64,000 nt of DNA from assembly GCF_023555495.1 (NCBI RefSeq), contig NZ_JALCZO010000003.1, positions 434,001-498,000 on the forward strand, in the 5' to 3' direction. Below the pieces are notes generated by a model. It ran no database searches, was not told the DNA's origin, and saw only the letters and a list, made by a program, of their open reading frames with translations. Both the position numbers and the translations under genes were made by a program. The first letter of the stretch is position 1, and every line of letters begins with the position of its first letter. This DNA comes from Polaribacter sp. Z022. GTDB taxonomy: Bacteria; Bacteroidota; Bacteroidia; Flavobacteriales; Flavobacteriaceae. This document shows positions 17,256 through 26,078 of the stretch, in pieces.

Positions 17256-17627
17256 ATGAAATTAGGTGCATTTTCTAACAGTTTAGCAGTAAAAGACATT
17301 CATAAATCAAAAGCATTTTACCAAAAATTAGGTTTCACTGTTTTTGCAGGAGAAATAGAAAAAAATTACCTCATCATGAAAAATGGAAATGCATTAATTG
17401 GCTTGTTTCAAGGAATGTTTGAAAACAACATTATGACTTTTAACCCTGGTTGGGATGAAAACGCTAACAAAATAGAAGAGTTTAATGATGTAAGAACAAT
17501 TCAGAAACACCTAAAAAGTGAAGGAGTAAAACTAGAAACAGAAACAGATGAAACTACTACTGGACCTGCAAATTTTGTAGTTATAGACCCAGATGGAAAT
17601 ATGATTTTGATTGACCAGCATGTTTAG
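17256..17627 (+). CDS. VOC (glyoxalase/bleomycin-resistance) superfamily protein
   Basis: A 123-residue soluble protein with the paired beta-alpha-beta-beta-beta layout of the VOC fold. DIHKSKAFYQKLGFTVFAG at the N-terminus and FVVIDPDGNMILIDQH at the C-terminus are the usual family stretches. Members bind a divalent metal and act on or sequester small molecules. The substrate cannot be read from the sequence. It is monocistronic and converges with recJ. Confidence 0.9.
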   Translation: MKLGAFSNSLAVKDIHKSKAFYQKLGFTVFAGEIEKNYLIMKNGNALIGLFQGMFENNIMTFNPGWDENANKIEEFNDVRTIQKHLKSEGVKLETETDETTTGPANFVVIDPDGNMILIDQHV

Positions 17628-17650
17628 TTTTTTTATCATTAAGAGAAAAA

Positions 17651-17704
17651 ATGACGAAGTAATTTCTTTAATAAAAAAGATTGCTTCGTAAACTCGCAAT
17701 GACA
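17651..17704. repeat. Dispersed hairpin repeat between the VOC gene and recJ
   Basis: A 54-base imperfect palindrome bounded by ATGACGAAG and the complement of GTCATTGCGAG, with internal ACGAAG-type and AAT...ATT arms. The GTCATTGCGAG...ACGAAGCAATC pattern is a common dispersed repeat in Bacteroidota and other bacteria. Here it sits between converging genes, where it may act as a two-way terminator. Confidence 0.6.
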
Positions 17705-17709
17705 GGAAA

Positions 17710-19395
17710 TTACTTCAAATCCTTTAACAACAATTGAATCGATTTTCTTCCATTCCACTCATTTTCATCTAACGAATAAACAACATCAAAATCGTTTTGT
17801 ACATGTTCAATTTTATCTCCTAAACCAAAACCAATAGAATTAAAAGTTTGTTTATTATCACCTTGAAAAACATTTAATTTTAAATGTGTTTTGTCTGCAC
17901 CAACTTGCTTACCATAACCATTATCTCTAACACAACTTGTTTTAAAAACAGGTCTCATATTTTGTGGACCAAAAGGTGCCATTTGCTGTATAATTCTAAA
18001 AAATTTAGGTGTAACTTCTAAAAAATCTATCTCAGCATCTATAGATACTTCAGGAATTAGCAATTCTTTATCTATGGTATTTTTTACAACCTCTTCAAAT
18101 TTTTGTTTAAACTTCTCATAATTCTCTGTCAGTAAAGTTAAACCAGCAGCATATTTATGTCCACCAAATTGTTCTATAAATGCTGAACATTCATGCAAAG
18201 CATTGTACACATCAAAACCTTTAACAGAACGTGCAGATGCAGCTAATTTATCACCACTTTTTGTAAAAACTAAAGTAGGTCTGTAATATTTTTCTATCAA
18301 TCTAGAAGCAACAATACCTATGACTCCTTTATGCCAATCTTCTTGAAAAACAACTGATGTAAACCTATTTTCTTCTTCATTATCAATTATCTGTATTAAA
18401 GCCTCATCTGTAATTTTCTTATCTAAATCTTTTCTATCTGCATTAAAAATTTCTATTGAAGCTGCAAATTCAATAGCTGAATCAAAATCCATTTCTGTTA
18501 AGAGTTCTACTGCATAATTACCATGTTTCATTCTACCTGCAGCATTAATTCTTGGTGCAATTGTAAAAACTACGTCAGTAATAGTTAATTCAGTTTTTTT
18601 AGATTGATGAATAAGTGCTTTTATTCCATTTCTGGGACTTTGGTTGATAACTTGCAAACCATAAAAAGCCAAAACTCTATTTTCACCATTCATAGGTACA
18701 ATATCTGCAGCAATTGCAGTGGCTACCAAATCTAAATATGGTAAGAAATCTTCAATGGTTTGGTTTCTAGAAACACCTAAAGCTTGTATCAATTTAAAAC
18801 CTACTCCACAACCACAAAGCTCATCAAAAGGATAGCTACAATCTTCTCTTTTTGCATTTAAAACTGCAACTGCTTTCGGAATTTCCTCTCCTGGTTTATG
18901 ATGATCACAAATAATAAAATCGATGTTTTTTTCTTTAGCATAGGCTACTTTGTCAATAGCTTTTATACCACAATCTAATGCAATTATTAAAGAAAAATCA
19001 TTGTCTTGGGCAAAATCGATACCCATATAAGAAACACCATAACCTTCTGCATACCTATCAGGTATGTAAGTGGCTACATTTGGATAAATAGTTTTTAAAT
19101 AAGAAGACACTAAAGAAACAGCTGTTGTACCATCTACATCATAATCTCCATAAATTAAAATGTTTTCGTTATTTGAAATTGCAGTTTCTATTCTATCAAC
19201 TGCCAAATTCATATCTTTTAGTAAAAAAGGATCATGAATATCGTCTAAACTGGGTCTAAAAAATTTTTTTGCAGCATCAAAAGTTTCAATTCCTCTTTGA
19301 CAAAGAATTGAAGCTATTGTTGAATTAATTTGAAGTTCTTTTGCTAATTTTTGTACTTTTTCTTTTTCTGGTGCTGACTTTAACGTCCATCTCAT
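17710..19395 (-). CDS. recJ: Single-stranded-DNA-specific exonuclease RecJ
   Basis: A 561-residue DHH phosphoesterase that degrades single-stranded DNA 5' to 3' in recombination and mismatch repair. The DHH domain shows NILIYGDYDVDGTTA (metal ligands), LIIALDCGIK and FIICDHHKPG. The DHHA1 domain shows the GGHKYAAGL motif. A C-terminal OB-type region follows. The length is normal for RecJ of Bacteroidota. It is on the minus strand with an OsmC-family gene 55 bases upstream. Confidence 0.97.
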   Translation of the reverse strand: MRWTLKSAPEKEKVQKLAKELQINSTIASILCQRGIETFDAAKKFFRPSLDDIHDPFLLKDMNLAVDRIETAISNNENILIYGDYDVDGTTAVSLVSSYLKTIYPNVATYIPDRYAEGYGVSYMGIDFAQDNDFSLIIALDCGIKAIDKVAYAKEKNIDFIICDHHKPGEEIPKAVAVLNAKREDCSYPFDELCGCGVGFKLIQALGVSRNQTIEDFLPYLDLVATAIAADIVPMNGENRVLAFYGLQVINQSPRNGIKALIHQSKKTELTITDVVFTIAPRINAAGRMKHGNYAVELLTEMDFDSAIEFAASIEIFNADRKDLDKKITDEALIQIIDNEEENRFTSVVFQEDWHKGVIGIVASRLIEKYYRPTLVFTKSGDKLAASARSVKGFDVYNALHECSAFIEQFGGHKYAAGLTLLTENYEKFKQKFEEVVKNTIDKELLIPEVSIDAEIDFLEVTPKFFRIIQQMAPFGPQNMRPVFKTSCVRDNGYGKQVGADKTHLKLNVFQGDNKQTFNSIGFGLGDKIEHVQNDFDVVYSLDENEWNGRKSIQLLLKDLK

Positions 19396-19450
19396 AGCAA
19401 GTTACTTTTTGAAGTTAAGGTACAAAAAATGTAAAAGAATTTACAAAATT

Positions 19451-19876
19451 TTACAATTCGTGTAAGAAAATTTCAGTTTCAACTTCTGCAAACTGACGAA
19501 ACATTTCCATAACACCACAGTATTTAGTTACAGATAAGTTTACAGCTTTTTGAATTTTATTAGGTTGTAATTCTGCATCATAAAAATGATAATCTACTTT
19601 TACCTTGTTATAAAATTTTGGGTGTTCATCTGTTAATTCTGCAGTAATTTCAATTTTAAAATCTGCTACTTCTGCACGAGTTTTCTTTAATAAGGAAACT
19701 ACATCTAAACCAGAACATCCTGCTAAAGAAGATAACATTAATGCTTTTGGCCTAAAACCTTCACCTTTTCCTCCACTCTCTTCGCCTGCATCCATAAAAA
19801 GATTTAATCCACTAGGATTATCAGATTCGAATTGCATATTTTCTTTCCAAGTGGTTTTTACAATATTTGTAGCCAT
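19451..19876 (-). CDS. OsmC/Ohr family protein
   Basis: A 141-residue OsmC-fold protein. Two conserved cysteines are visible, in LAGCSGLDVVSLLKK (about residue 55) and VTKYCGVMEMF (about 119), the pair used for thiol-based peroxide reduction in this family. The N-terminus starts with the usual beta-hairpin. The likely role is reduction of organic hydroperoxides, though the broader YhfA-like branch has less defined function. A TATTTTTG box upstream on the minus strand (19935-19942) gives it its own promoter. Confidence 0.9.
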   Translation of the reverse strand: MATNIVKTTWKENMQFESDNPSGLNLFMDAGEESGGKGEGFRPKALMLSSLAGCSGLDVVSLLKKTRAEVADFKIEITAELTDEHPKFYNKVKVDYHFYDAELQPNKIQKAVNLSVTKYCGVMEMFRQFAEVETEIFLHEL

Positions 19877-19934
19877 ATTTGATCTTTTTGTTATAGTGTT
19901 TTTAAAATTGAAATGGTAAATTGTCCATCAATTA

Positions 19935-19942
19935 CAAAAATA
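19935..19942 (-). promoter_or_regulatory. -7 box of the OsmC-family gene
   Basis: TATTTTTG on the minus strand matches TAnnTTTG. It sits about 60 bases before the start codon, next to a short ATAGT/ACTAT inverted repeat (19940-19952) that could be an operator. Confidence 0.5.
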
Positions 19943-19970
19943 GTGAAACTATAAGAAGTTATTTTAACAA

Positions 19971-22160
19971 ATGTACAATTACCAACTTTCAATTTATCGT
20001 TTTTTAATGGCTTTATTTTTAATGATGCCTACTTTTCTTTCTGCTCAAACAGATGAACCTCCTGTTTTAACAGCTATTGGCAATCAAGCATTTTGCCCTG
20101 GAAGTTCTATAAATATTGTAACAGATTTTACAATTACTGATGCAGACAATACTACAATAGATGCTTTTTTTATACAAATTTCATCTGGTTATCAAGTAAA
20201 TTTTGATCTATTATCATTAACAGGTTCTCATCCAAATATTTCTACAAACTGGAATACATTAGAAGGAAAATTAACTCTTTCTCCTTCTCTAGGAAACAGT
20301 AATATATTATTAACAGATTTAGAAAATGCCGTAAAAGATGTCGTTTTTACAACAACTTCTAATAATATTAATTCAGAAAAATCCTTTTCATTAACTGTTG
20401 ATGATGCTCTTTATTTACCATCTACAGATCATTTTTATGAATTTGTTTCACTTTCTGGTATTACTTGGAAAGATGCAAAAGTTGCAGCCGAAAATAGAAC
20501 TTATTATGGTAGACAAGGTTATTTAGCTACATTAACAAACCAAGAAGAAGCAGATTTTGCTGGAGAACAAGCTTCTGGAGCTGGTTGGATTGGTGGTTCT
20601 GATGAAGAATCTGAAGGTGTTTGGAAATGGGTAACAGGACCAGAAGCTGGTACAGTTTTTTGGAACGGATCAGGAAATGGTAGTTCTCCTGCTGGAGAAT
20701 ATGCTAATTGGCATACAACAGGAAGTGAACCTAATAATTTTGGTGGAAATGAGCATTATGCACATATAACTCATCCTAATTTAGGTGTTCCTGGCAAATG
20801 GAATGATTTACCCAATATTAGTGGGGTTCCTCCTGGTAATGATTATTACCCTCAAGGTTATATTGTAGAGTATGGAGCTCCTGGAGACCCTCAATTAAAT
20901 ATTGTTGCTAGTACTAAAATTTATATTCCAGAAATACAATCAACAACTAATGGTACCATCTGTGAATCTGGAACTGTTACAATTTCTGCAACAGCAAATG
21001 AAGGAACTATTTTGTGGTTCGAAAATTTAACAGGAGGAACTCCATTAGCAACAACAGGTAATAATTTTACAACTCCAATTTTAACTACAAATAAAACATA
21101 TTATGCTGCTGTGTCTGTAAATGGTTGTACTACTTCTAAAAGAACTGCAATTAACATTACTGTAAACCAAAGGCCTACTATAACAAATATTTCTGAAGAT
21201 TTAATTTGTTCAGGAAAAGCTAATCTAAGTGCAATCTCTTCTCAAGGAAGTGTAAATTGGTATGCATCAAACACAAGTATTACACCTATTTTTACAGGAA
21301 ATAATTTTGAAACTCCAATTCTAAATACAACTACGTCTTATTTTGTAGAAGCTGTAGTTAATAATTGTTCTTCTTTAGCAAGAACTGAAGTAAAAGCTAT
21401 TGTAGATAGTACAATTCCTGAATTTGACTTAGTAAAAAGCACTTATTATTTATGTGAAGACATTGGAAGTGTTACCCTAGAAACTGAAAATGCTTTAGGA
21501 AATTACACGTATGTTTGGAAAAAGGAAAACACTGAAATAGCTGGTTCTACTTTTTCTAAAGAAGTTCTAACTTCTGGAAACTATACTGTAAAAGCTATTT
21601 CTGATGCTGGTTGTGAATCTGCAGAAAAACTTATTGAAGTTAAAAACTCTAGTATAGCTACTATAAATATTGATGATGTAGTTTTAATTGATGATTCTGA
21701 TAATAACTCAATTCAAATTATTAGTGATAATTTAGGAACTGGAGATTATGAATTTGCTTTAGATGACGAATTTGGTGTTTACAAGGAAGCAAAACTTTTT
21801 GAAAAAATAGAAACAGGACTACACACATTATTTGTGAAAGATAAAAATGGTTGTGGTACAACACCTTATCAATTTTCAATCTTAGCCTTTCCAAAATTTT
21901 TTACTCCAAATGGTGATGGTAAAAATGATGTTTGGAAAATTGATGGATTTACTTCAAATCAATTTACAATTGCTGAAGTATCTATTTACAATAGATTTGG
22001 TGTTTTATTATATCAACTAAACACAACTTCTCAAGGTTGGGATGGAATGTATCAAGGAAAACTTTTACCTTCTTCTACCTATTGGTATCGAATTCTTTTA
22101 AATGATATTAATGGAAGGTTTATAGAAAAAAAAGGAAGTATTGGTTTAATTAGAAAGTAA
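19971..22160 (+). CDS. Secreted C-type-lectin protein with T9SS type B sorting domain
   Basis: A 729-residue secreted protein with signal peptide (cleavage near LSAQ). A C-type lectin-like domain spans about residues 155-310, with GRQGYLATLTNQEEA, GWIGGSD, a typical EPNN calcium/sugar motif and KWNDLP. Two Ig-like repeats (ICESGTVTISA and LICSGKANLSA) follow. The C-terminus (from about 640, FFTPNGDGKNDVWKI) is the gliding-motility/T9SS type B sorting domain. It is probably exported through T9SS and attached to the surface. Its 3' end overlaps the converging AONS-like gene by 15 bases. Confidence 0.9.
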   Translation: MYNYQLSIYRFLMALFLMMPTFLSAQTDEPPVLTAIGNQAFCPGSSINIVTDFTITDADNTTIDAFFIQISSGYQVNFDLLSLTGSHPNISTNWNTLEGKLTLSPSLGNSNILLTDLENAVKDVVFTTTSNNINSEKSFSLTVDDALYLPSTDHFYEFVSLSGITWKDAKVAAENRTYYGRQGYLATLTNQEEADFAGEQASGAGWIGGSDEESEGVWKWVTGPEAGTVFWNGSGNGSSPAGEYANWHTTGSEPNNFGGNEHYAHITHPNLGVPGKWNDLPNISGVPPGNDYYPQGYIVEYGAPGDPQLNIVASTKIYIPEIQSTTNGTICESGTVTISATANEGTILWFENLTGGTPLATTGNNFTTPILTTNKTYYAAVSVNGCTTSKRTAINITVNQRPTITNISEDLICSGKANLSAISSQGSVNWYASNTSITPIFTGNNFETPILNTTTSYFVEAVVNNCSSLARTEVKAIVDSTIPEFDLVKSTYYLCEDIGSVTLETENALGNYTYVWKKENTEIAGSTFSKEVLTSGNYTVKAISDAGCESAEKLIEVKNSSIATINIDDVVLIDDSDNNSIQIISDNLGTGDYEFALDDEFGVYKEAKLFEKIETGLHTLFVKDKNGCGTTPYQFSILAFPKFFTPNGDGKNDVWKIDGFTSNQFTIAEVSIYNRFGVLLYQLNTTSQGWDGMYQGKLLPSSTYWYRILLNDINGRFIEKKGSIGLIRK

Positions 22161-23171
22161 ATTTTTACATAAAAAATCTAATTGTTCTTTGGTATGATTT
22201 GCATTTAAAACAATTCTATTTACTTTCTTAATAATTGTTGGGTAATAAAAACTAGTTATTATAATGTTTTTTGAGAGTAAATTATCTGCAATCTTTTCAT
22301 CATCAACAAAAAAAACTGGATAATTTTCATCAATTTGTAATTTGTCTAAATTTTTAATTTTATCAAAGACGTAACTACAATTTTCTTTTAATTTATTCAA
22401 TTGATTTTGATATAATTCTTGTGCATCTATAAAGCTTTCTAAAAAAGCAGGATTCATTGGAGCACTACCAATAAAAAGTGATTCTTTTTTTACTAAATTT
22501 ATAAAATTTTTATTTCCTGCTATTACACCTCCACTTACACTAAAAGCTTTATTTAAAGAAGAAACAACTATTAATTCTATATGACTTGAATTATTTATTG
22601 ATGCCGAAATTCCATTTCCTTTTTCTCCTAAAACTCCAAGACTATGAGACTCATCAACCAATAAGTAAACTTTTTTTTGATTTGAAATTAATTTTAAAAA
22701 ATCAAAATTATAAGGAGCTGTTTCTAAAGTAGCAATTGCATCTACAACAATACAAATTGTTTCTTTTTTAGAATTTAATAGTAAGGAATTTAAATTATTT
22801 TCTTCAAAAACAGGAATAGCATTTTTGGGTAAAATAGCAGGATGTGTTTTTGGCATGTAAAAAAAAGAAGTTCCAATTTTCTCTAATGTTTTTAGTGCTA
22901 ACAAACCAGCTAATGTTCCAGAAGAAACAGCAACACAATCTTCTCTTTTTAAAAATTTAGAGATTGTTCTTTCTGCTTTTTCATAAACATCTAATTTAAT
23001 GTTTGCATTTCTAGAACTACCAAAAGAACTCCCCCACTTCTTAATATTTTTAAATATAATTTCGTGAAACTCTGATAAATTAGACATTCCTAAATAAGAG
23101 GTTCCACTAAAGTACAAATGATTTTCACCATTAATATTAACAGTAGTTTTTGGAATTTGATTTAACTGCAT
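22146..23171 (-). CDS. AONS-like PLP-dependent aminotransferase class I/II enzyme
   Basis: A 341-residue fold-type I PLP enzyme related to 8-amino-7-oxononanoate synthase and glycine C-acetyltransferase. Visible motifs are VDESHSLGVLG (cofactor-binding Asp and His) and SSLNKAFSVSGG with the Schiff-base Lys. It is shorter than typical AONS (about 385) and lacks biotin genes nearby, so a biotin role is doubtful. It begins 1 base after the dipeptide epimerase gene, so the two are translationally coupled and may act on related amino acids or peptides. Confidence 0.8.
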   Translation of the reverse strand: MQLNQIPKTTVNINGENHLYFSGTSYLGMSNLSEFHEIIFKNIKKWGSSFGSSRNANIKLDVYEKAERTISKFLKREDCVAVSSGTLAGLLALKTLEKIGTSFFYMPKTHPAILPKNAIPVFEENNLNSLLLNSKKETICIVVDAIATLETAPYNFDFLKLISNQKKVYLLVDESHSLGVLGEKGNGISASINNSSHIELIVVSSLNKAFSVSGGVIAGNKNFINLVKKESLFIGSAPMNPAFLESFIDAQELYQNQLNKLKENCSYVFDKIKNLDKLQIDENYPVFFVDDEKIADNLLSKNIIITSFYYPTIIKKVNRIVLNANHTKEQLDFLCKNLLSN

Positions 23172-23172
23172 A

Positions 23173-24183
23173 TTAAAGTAAAGTTGCCCCTATTCCGTTT
23201 TTATCTGAATAAGAAATTACACCATTCTTAATTACTACACCAGTTGCAATATCTTTCTTTAATAGCAAGCCACCATCCATATCTACATAATTTAATAAAG
23301 GTAATAAATGAGCAATTGCAGAAATACCCACAGAAGATTCTGTCATACAACCTACCATTGTTTTTAACCCTAGTTCTTTAGCTTTTTCTAACATTCTTTT
23401 TCCTGGAGTAAGTCCACCACATTTTGTAAGTTTTACATTAACTCCATGAAACAATCCTACACATTTTTCTACATCGCTTTCCACAATACAGCTTTCATCT
23501 GCAATTATTGGTAAAGCAGATTCTTTAAATAATTTTTTAGCACCTTCTATATCATTCGCTTTTAAAGGTTGTTCTAAAAACTCTACACCTAACTCTTTTA
23601 GTTTAAATGAGTTTTCAATTGCTTCATCTGCTGTCCACCCACAATTAGCATCAATTCTAAAAACAGCATCAGTATGTTTTCTTAATTCAGTAACAATTTC
23701 TATATCATTTTTAGTACCTAATTTAATCTTATAAATTGGCCAAGGAAGTTCTTTCATTTTGGCAATCATTTTATCAATAGAATCAATTCCAATGGTATAA
23801 TCTGTCATTGGATTGTTATTGATATTTAAATTCCAAACTTCATATAATTTCTTACCTTTTTTACGAGCTTTTAAATCATTAAAAGCCATATCTAAAGCAC
23901 ATAATGCAAACATATTTTCTTTAAAAATAGGTTGTAATTTTTCCCAAAAAACAGAAGGTTCTTCATTTGATAAAGATTTTATAAAAGCTTCATTTTCTTT
24001 AATAATTTCTTTCATATTATCTACAGTAATATTGTAATATGGATTTGAAGTTGCTTCTCCAAAACCAGAAATTCCTTCAGAAATTAATTCTACAATAATA
24101 GCAGGTTGAAAATCGTGAGATTCTCTAGAAATGGTAAAAGTATGTTTTAACTCTAAGTTGTAAGAATGTAGTTTAATTTCCAT
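23173..24183 (-). CDS. Dipeptide epimerase, enolase superfamily (L-Ala-D/L-Glu epimerase type)
   Basis: A 336-residue muconate-lactonizing-subgroup enzyme. The N-terminal capping domain begins LELKHTFTISRESHDF. In the barrel the catalytic KxK is in YKIKLG, the metal ligands lie in RIDANCGW, LEQPL and IADES, and the second lysine is in VNVKLTKCGG. These match Ala-Glu epimerases, which act in murein peptide recycling. Specificity for Ala-Glu is inferred, as the family also epimerises other dipeptides. It is the first gene of a two-gene operon with the AONS-like enzyme. Confidence 0.9.
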   Translation of the reverse strand: MEIKLHSYNLELKHTFTISRESHDFQPAIIVELISEGISGFGEATSNPYYNITVDNMKEIIKENEAFIKSLSNEEPSVFWEKLQPIFKENMFALCALDMAFNDLKARKKGKKLYEVWNLNINNNPMTDYTIGIDSIDKMIAKMKELPWPIYKIKLGTKNDIEIVTELRKHTDAVFRIDANCGWTADEAIENSFKLKELGVEFLEQPLKANDIEGAKKLFKESALPIIADESCIVESDVEKCVGLFHGVNVKLTKCGGLTPGKRMLEKAKELGLKTMVGCMTESSVGISAIAHLLPLLNYVDMDGGLLLKKDIATGVVIKNGVISYSDKNGIGATLL

Positions 24184-24250
24184 TTTTTGAATTATATTTA
24201 TCGTAAAGTTATAAAAATAGATTTCTTAAAAAATATTTAAACATAAAAAT

Positions 24251-24853
24251 ATGGCATTAGTAACACCATTAGGTGCAGAACACGATTTAGAAACAAAAGA
24301 ATTAGCAGAATTTTTTAATGAAACTTTAGGGTTTTGTCCTAATTCTGTATTAACTATGCAACGTAGACCCGCAATTTCTAAAGCATTTATCAATTTAAAT
24401 AAAGCTGTAATGGCTAATGAAGGAAAAGTTACTTCTGCTTTAAAAAGAATGATTGCTTGGGTTTCTAGTAATGCAACTGGTTGTAGATATTGTCAAGCGC
24501 ATGCAATTAGAGCTGCTGAACGTTATGGAGCTGAACAAGAGCAATTAGATAATATTTGGGAATATAAAACTCACCCTGCTTTTTCTGATGCAGAAAGAGC
24601 TGCTTTAGACTTTTCTTTGGCTGCTTCTATGGTTCCTAATGCAGTAAATGCAGAAATTAAAACCGAACTTTATAAATATTGGGATGAAGGAGAAATAGTA
24701 GAAATGTTAGGTGTAATTTCTCTCTTTGGATATTTAAATAGATGGAATGATTCTATGGGTACAACCTTAGAAGAAGATGCTATTGATTCTGGAAATCAAT
24801 ATTTAGGAAAACACGGTTTTGAAGTTGGAAAACACGATGGTTCTAAGTACTAA
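24251..24853 (+). CDS. Carboxymuconolactone decarboxylase / AhpD-like family protein
   Basis: A 200-residue all-helical protein. The CRYCQAH sequence is the redox-active CxxC...H motif of the AhpD-like branch, so a peroxide-related disulfide reductase activity is more likely than decarboxylation. No partner peroxiredoxin gene is near. It is divergent from the dipeptide epimerase gene, with 67 bases between them, and is followed by a long dispersed hairpin repeat. Confidence 0.88.
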   Translation: MALVTPLGAEHDLETKELAEFFNETLGFCPNSVLTMQRRPAISKAFINLNKAVMANEGKVTSALKRMIAWVSSNATGCRYCQAHAIRAAERYGAEQEQLDNIWEYKTHPAFSDAERAALDFSLAASMVPNAVNAEIKTELYKYWDEGEIVEMLGVISLFGYLNRWNDSMGTTLEEDAIDSGNQYLGKHGFEVGKHDGSKY

Positions 24854-24865
24854 AAAACAGTAATG

Positions 24866-24961
24866 AATATGTCATTCCGAATTACGAAGGAAGAGGAATC
24901 TTATTAATGATATTGAAAGAGATTTCTCAATCTTTCTTCTCTCATTTCGAAATGACATATT
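24866..24961. repeat. Dispersed long hairpin repeat between converging genes
   Basis: Outer arms (24866-24881 and 24945-24961) pair around TATGTCATT/AATGACATA with a few mismatches, and the interior GGAATCT/AGATTTCT arms also pair. The GTCATTCCGA...TTTCGAAATGAC pattern is a dispersed repeat type common in flavobacteria. It lies between two converging genes and its right edge touches the stop codon of the minus-strand gene. A truncated relative lies at 25569-25611. Confidence 0.65.
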
Positions 24962-25535
24962 ATTTTTTCAAAATTTCTGAAACTCTTTTCTGCAATTCAG
25001 GAATTACATTTTTTTTAAACCAAGGATTTTTAGTTAACCAAAAACGATTTCTTGGTGATGGATGAGGCAATGTAAAATATTTTGGCAAGTAAGCTGGATA
25101 ATTATCTACAGTTTCTGTTAGGGTTCTTTTAGCTTTGTCTTTTAAATAATAATCCTGAGCATACATTCCTATTAAAATAATCAACTCTAAATTAGGCATC
25201 TTTTCAAATAATTGTAAATGCCATTTTGGAGCACATTCTTTTCTAGGTGGTTTGTCTCCGCTTTTACCTTTACCAGGATAACAAAATCCCATTGGTACAA
25301 TAGCAAATTTTTCTACATCGTAAAAGATTTCATCAGATACATTAAGCCATATTCTAAGTTGTTTACCACTTGCATCATCCCAAGGAATTCCAGATGAATG
25401 CACTTTTGTTCCTGGAGCTTGACCAATAATTGCAATTTTAGAATTTTTATGACCAGTAACTACAGGATTTGCACCCAAATCTAAATGAGGTTCGCAAATT
25501 GTGCATTTTTTAATTTCTGATAAAAGCTTTTGCAT
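24960..25535 (-). CDS. Uracil-DNA glycosylase family protein
   Basis: A 191-residue protein with the UDG-superfamily loop GQAPGTKVHSSGIPWDD near residue 40 and a C-terminal LPHPSPRNRFW motif that resembles the H-P-S-x-R block. One CxxC pair (CTIC) is at residues 10-13; four clustered cysteines of an iron-sulfur UDG are not evident. A start 45 bases further upstream (25580) is open but lies in a dispersed repeat, so I chose the ATG at 25535. Function in base-excision repair is likely but substrate range is unknown. Confidence 0.85.
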   Translation of the reverse strand: MQKLLSEIKKCTICEPHLDLGANPVVTGHKNSKIAIIGQAPGTKVHSSGIPWDDASGKQLRIWLNVSDEIFYDVEKFAIVPMGFCYPGKGKSGDKPPRKECAPKWHLQLFEKMPNLELIILIGMYAQDYYLKDKAKRTLTETVDNYPAYLPKYFTLPHPSPRNRFWLTKNPWFKKNVIPELQKRVSEILKK

Positions 25536-25568
25536 TTTATAAAAATAGTCAATTTCTGAGTGAAATAT

Positions 25569-25611
25569 GAGATTTCTCAATCGTTCATTCTTCTCTCATT
25601 TCGAAATCACA
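25569..25611. repeat. Truncated copy of the 24866-24961 repeat
   Basis: GAGATTTCTCAATC and CTTCTCTCATTTCGAAAT are shared with the right half of the repeat at 24866-24961. The left half is missing. It lies between the HopJ gene and the UDG-like gene and overlaps the longer, less likely start of the latter. Confidence 0.55.
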
Positions 25612-25613
25612 AG

Positions 25614-25958
25614 CTAACTTTTTAATTCCAAAGCTTCTGCTTCAAAAGATAACTTTACGAAACCAGAATTCATAAAGTTTCTTATATTTTGATGAGAATC
25701 TCCATTTTCATCTTCTAAAACAGATTGATAATGTTCTCCAAAACAAAATAATGTTTCTTCTTTTGTTAATTTTTGAAGTTTCGCAAAAGCAAATAACTTA
25801 CAAGAACCAGAGTTGGTACCTGCTTCATTTTTAATTGCTCCGTTAGTAAATGTAGTTGGAGTAAAATTGTAATTATCATCAATTACCTGCATTGTTTCTG
25901 CAAATAGTATTGATTTTGGATTTGATTTTAACTTGGTTTTGAATTCTTGGATGATCAT
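25614..25958 (-). CDS. HopJ-family protein
   Basis: A 114-residue protein with the HopJ pattern YNFTPTTFTNGAIKNEAGTNSGSCKLFAFAKLQ and FGEHYQSVL. The family name comes from a Pseudomonas effector, but HopJ proteins are widespread in bacteria without type III secretion. No secretion signal or type III gene is seen here. The function is unknown. It lies downstream of rsmI on the same strand, across a 120-base gap with nested inverted repeats. Confidence 0.9.
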   Translation of the reverse strand: MIIQEFKTKLKSNPKSILFAETMQVIDDNYNFTPTTFTNGAIKNEAGTNSGSCKLFAFAKLQKLTKEETLFCFGEHYQSVLEDENGDSHQNIRNFMNSGFVKLSFEAEALELKS

Positions 25959-25978
25959 TTTTTGTTTTTTATACGAAT

Positions 25979-26059
25979 AGGCTATAAAAATACGGCTACT
26001 TATTCACACTACTTTGTTGATATTCGCATTCAACAAAATATCACTGATTTTTATAGCCT
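25979..26059 (-). repeat. Nested inverted repeats between rsmI and hopJ
   Basis: A perfect 13-bp outer pair (25979-25991 with 26047-26059) encloses a perfect 8-bp inner stem TTTGTTGA/TCAACAAA (26013-26020 with 26030-26037). The whole 81-base unit can fold as a long arm with a side loop. No coding frame is seen. It could be a terminator/leader or a small mobile repeat. Confidence 0.55.
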
Positions 26060-26078
26060 TTAAGACTAATTTGTTTAC

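Noticed and set aside
22146..23171. Biotin-synthesis role (bioF) for the AONS-like enzyme
   Set aside because: The protein is short and its neighbour is a dipeptide epimerase, with no other biotin gene in the window.
25536..25580. Longer N-terminus of the UDG-like protein
   Set aside because: The extension is encoded by part of a dispersed repeat and has no family match.
25614..25958. Type III effector because of the HopJ name
   Set aside because: No type III secretion genes or secretion signal are present; HopJ-family proteins are common in free-living flavobacteria.
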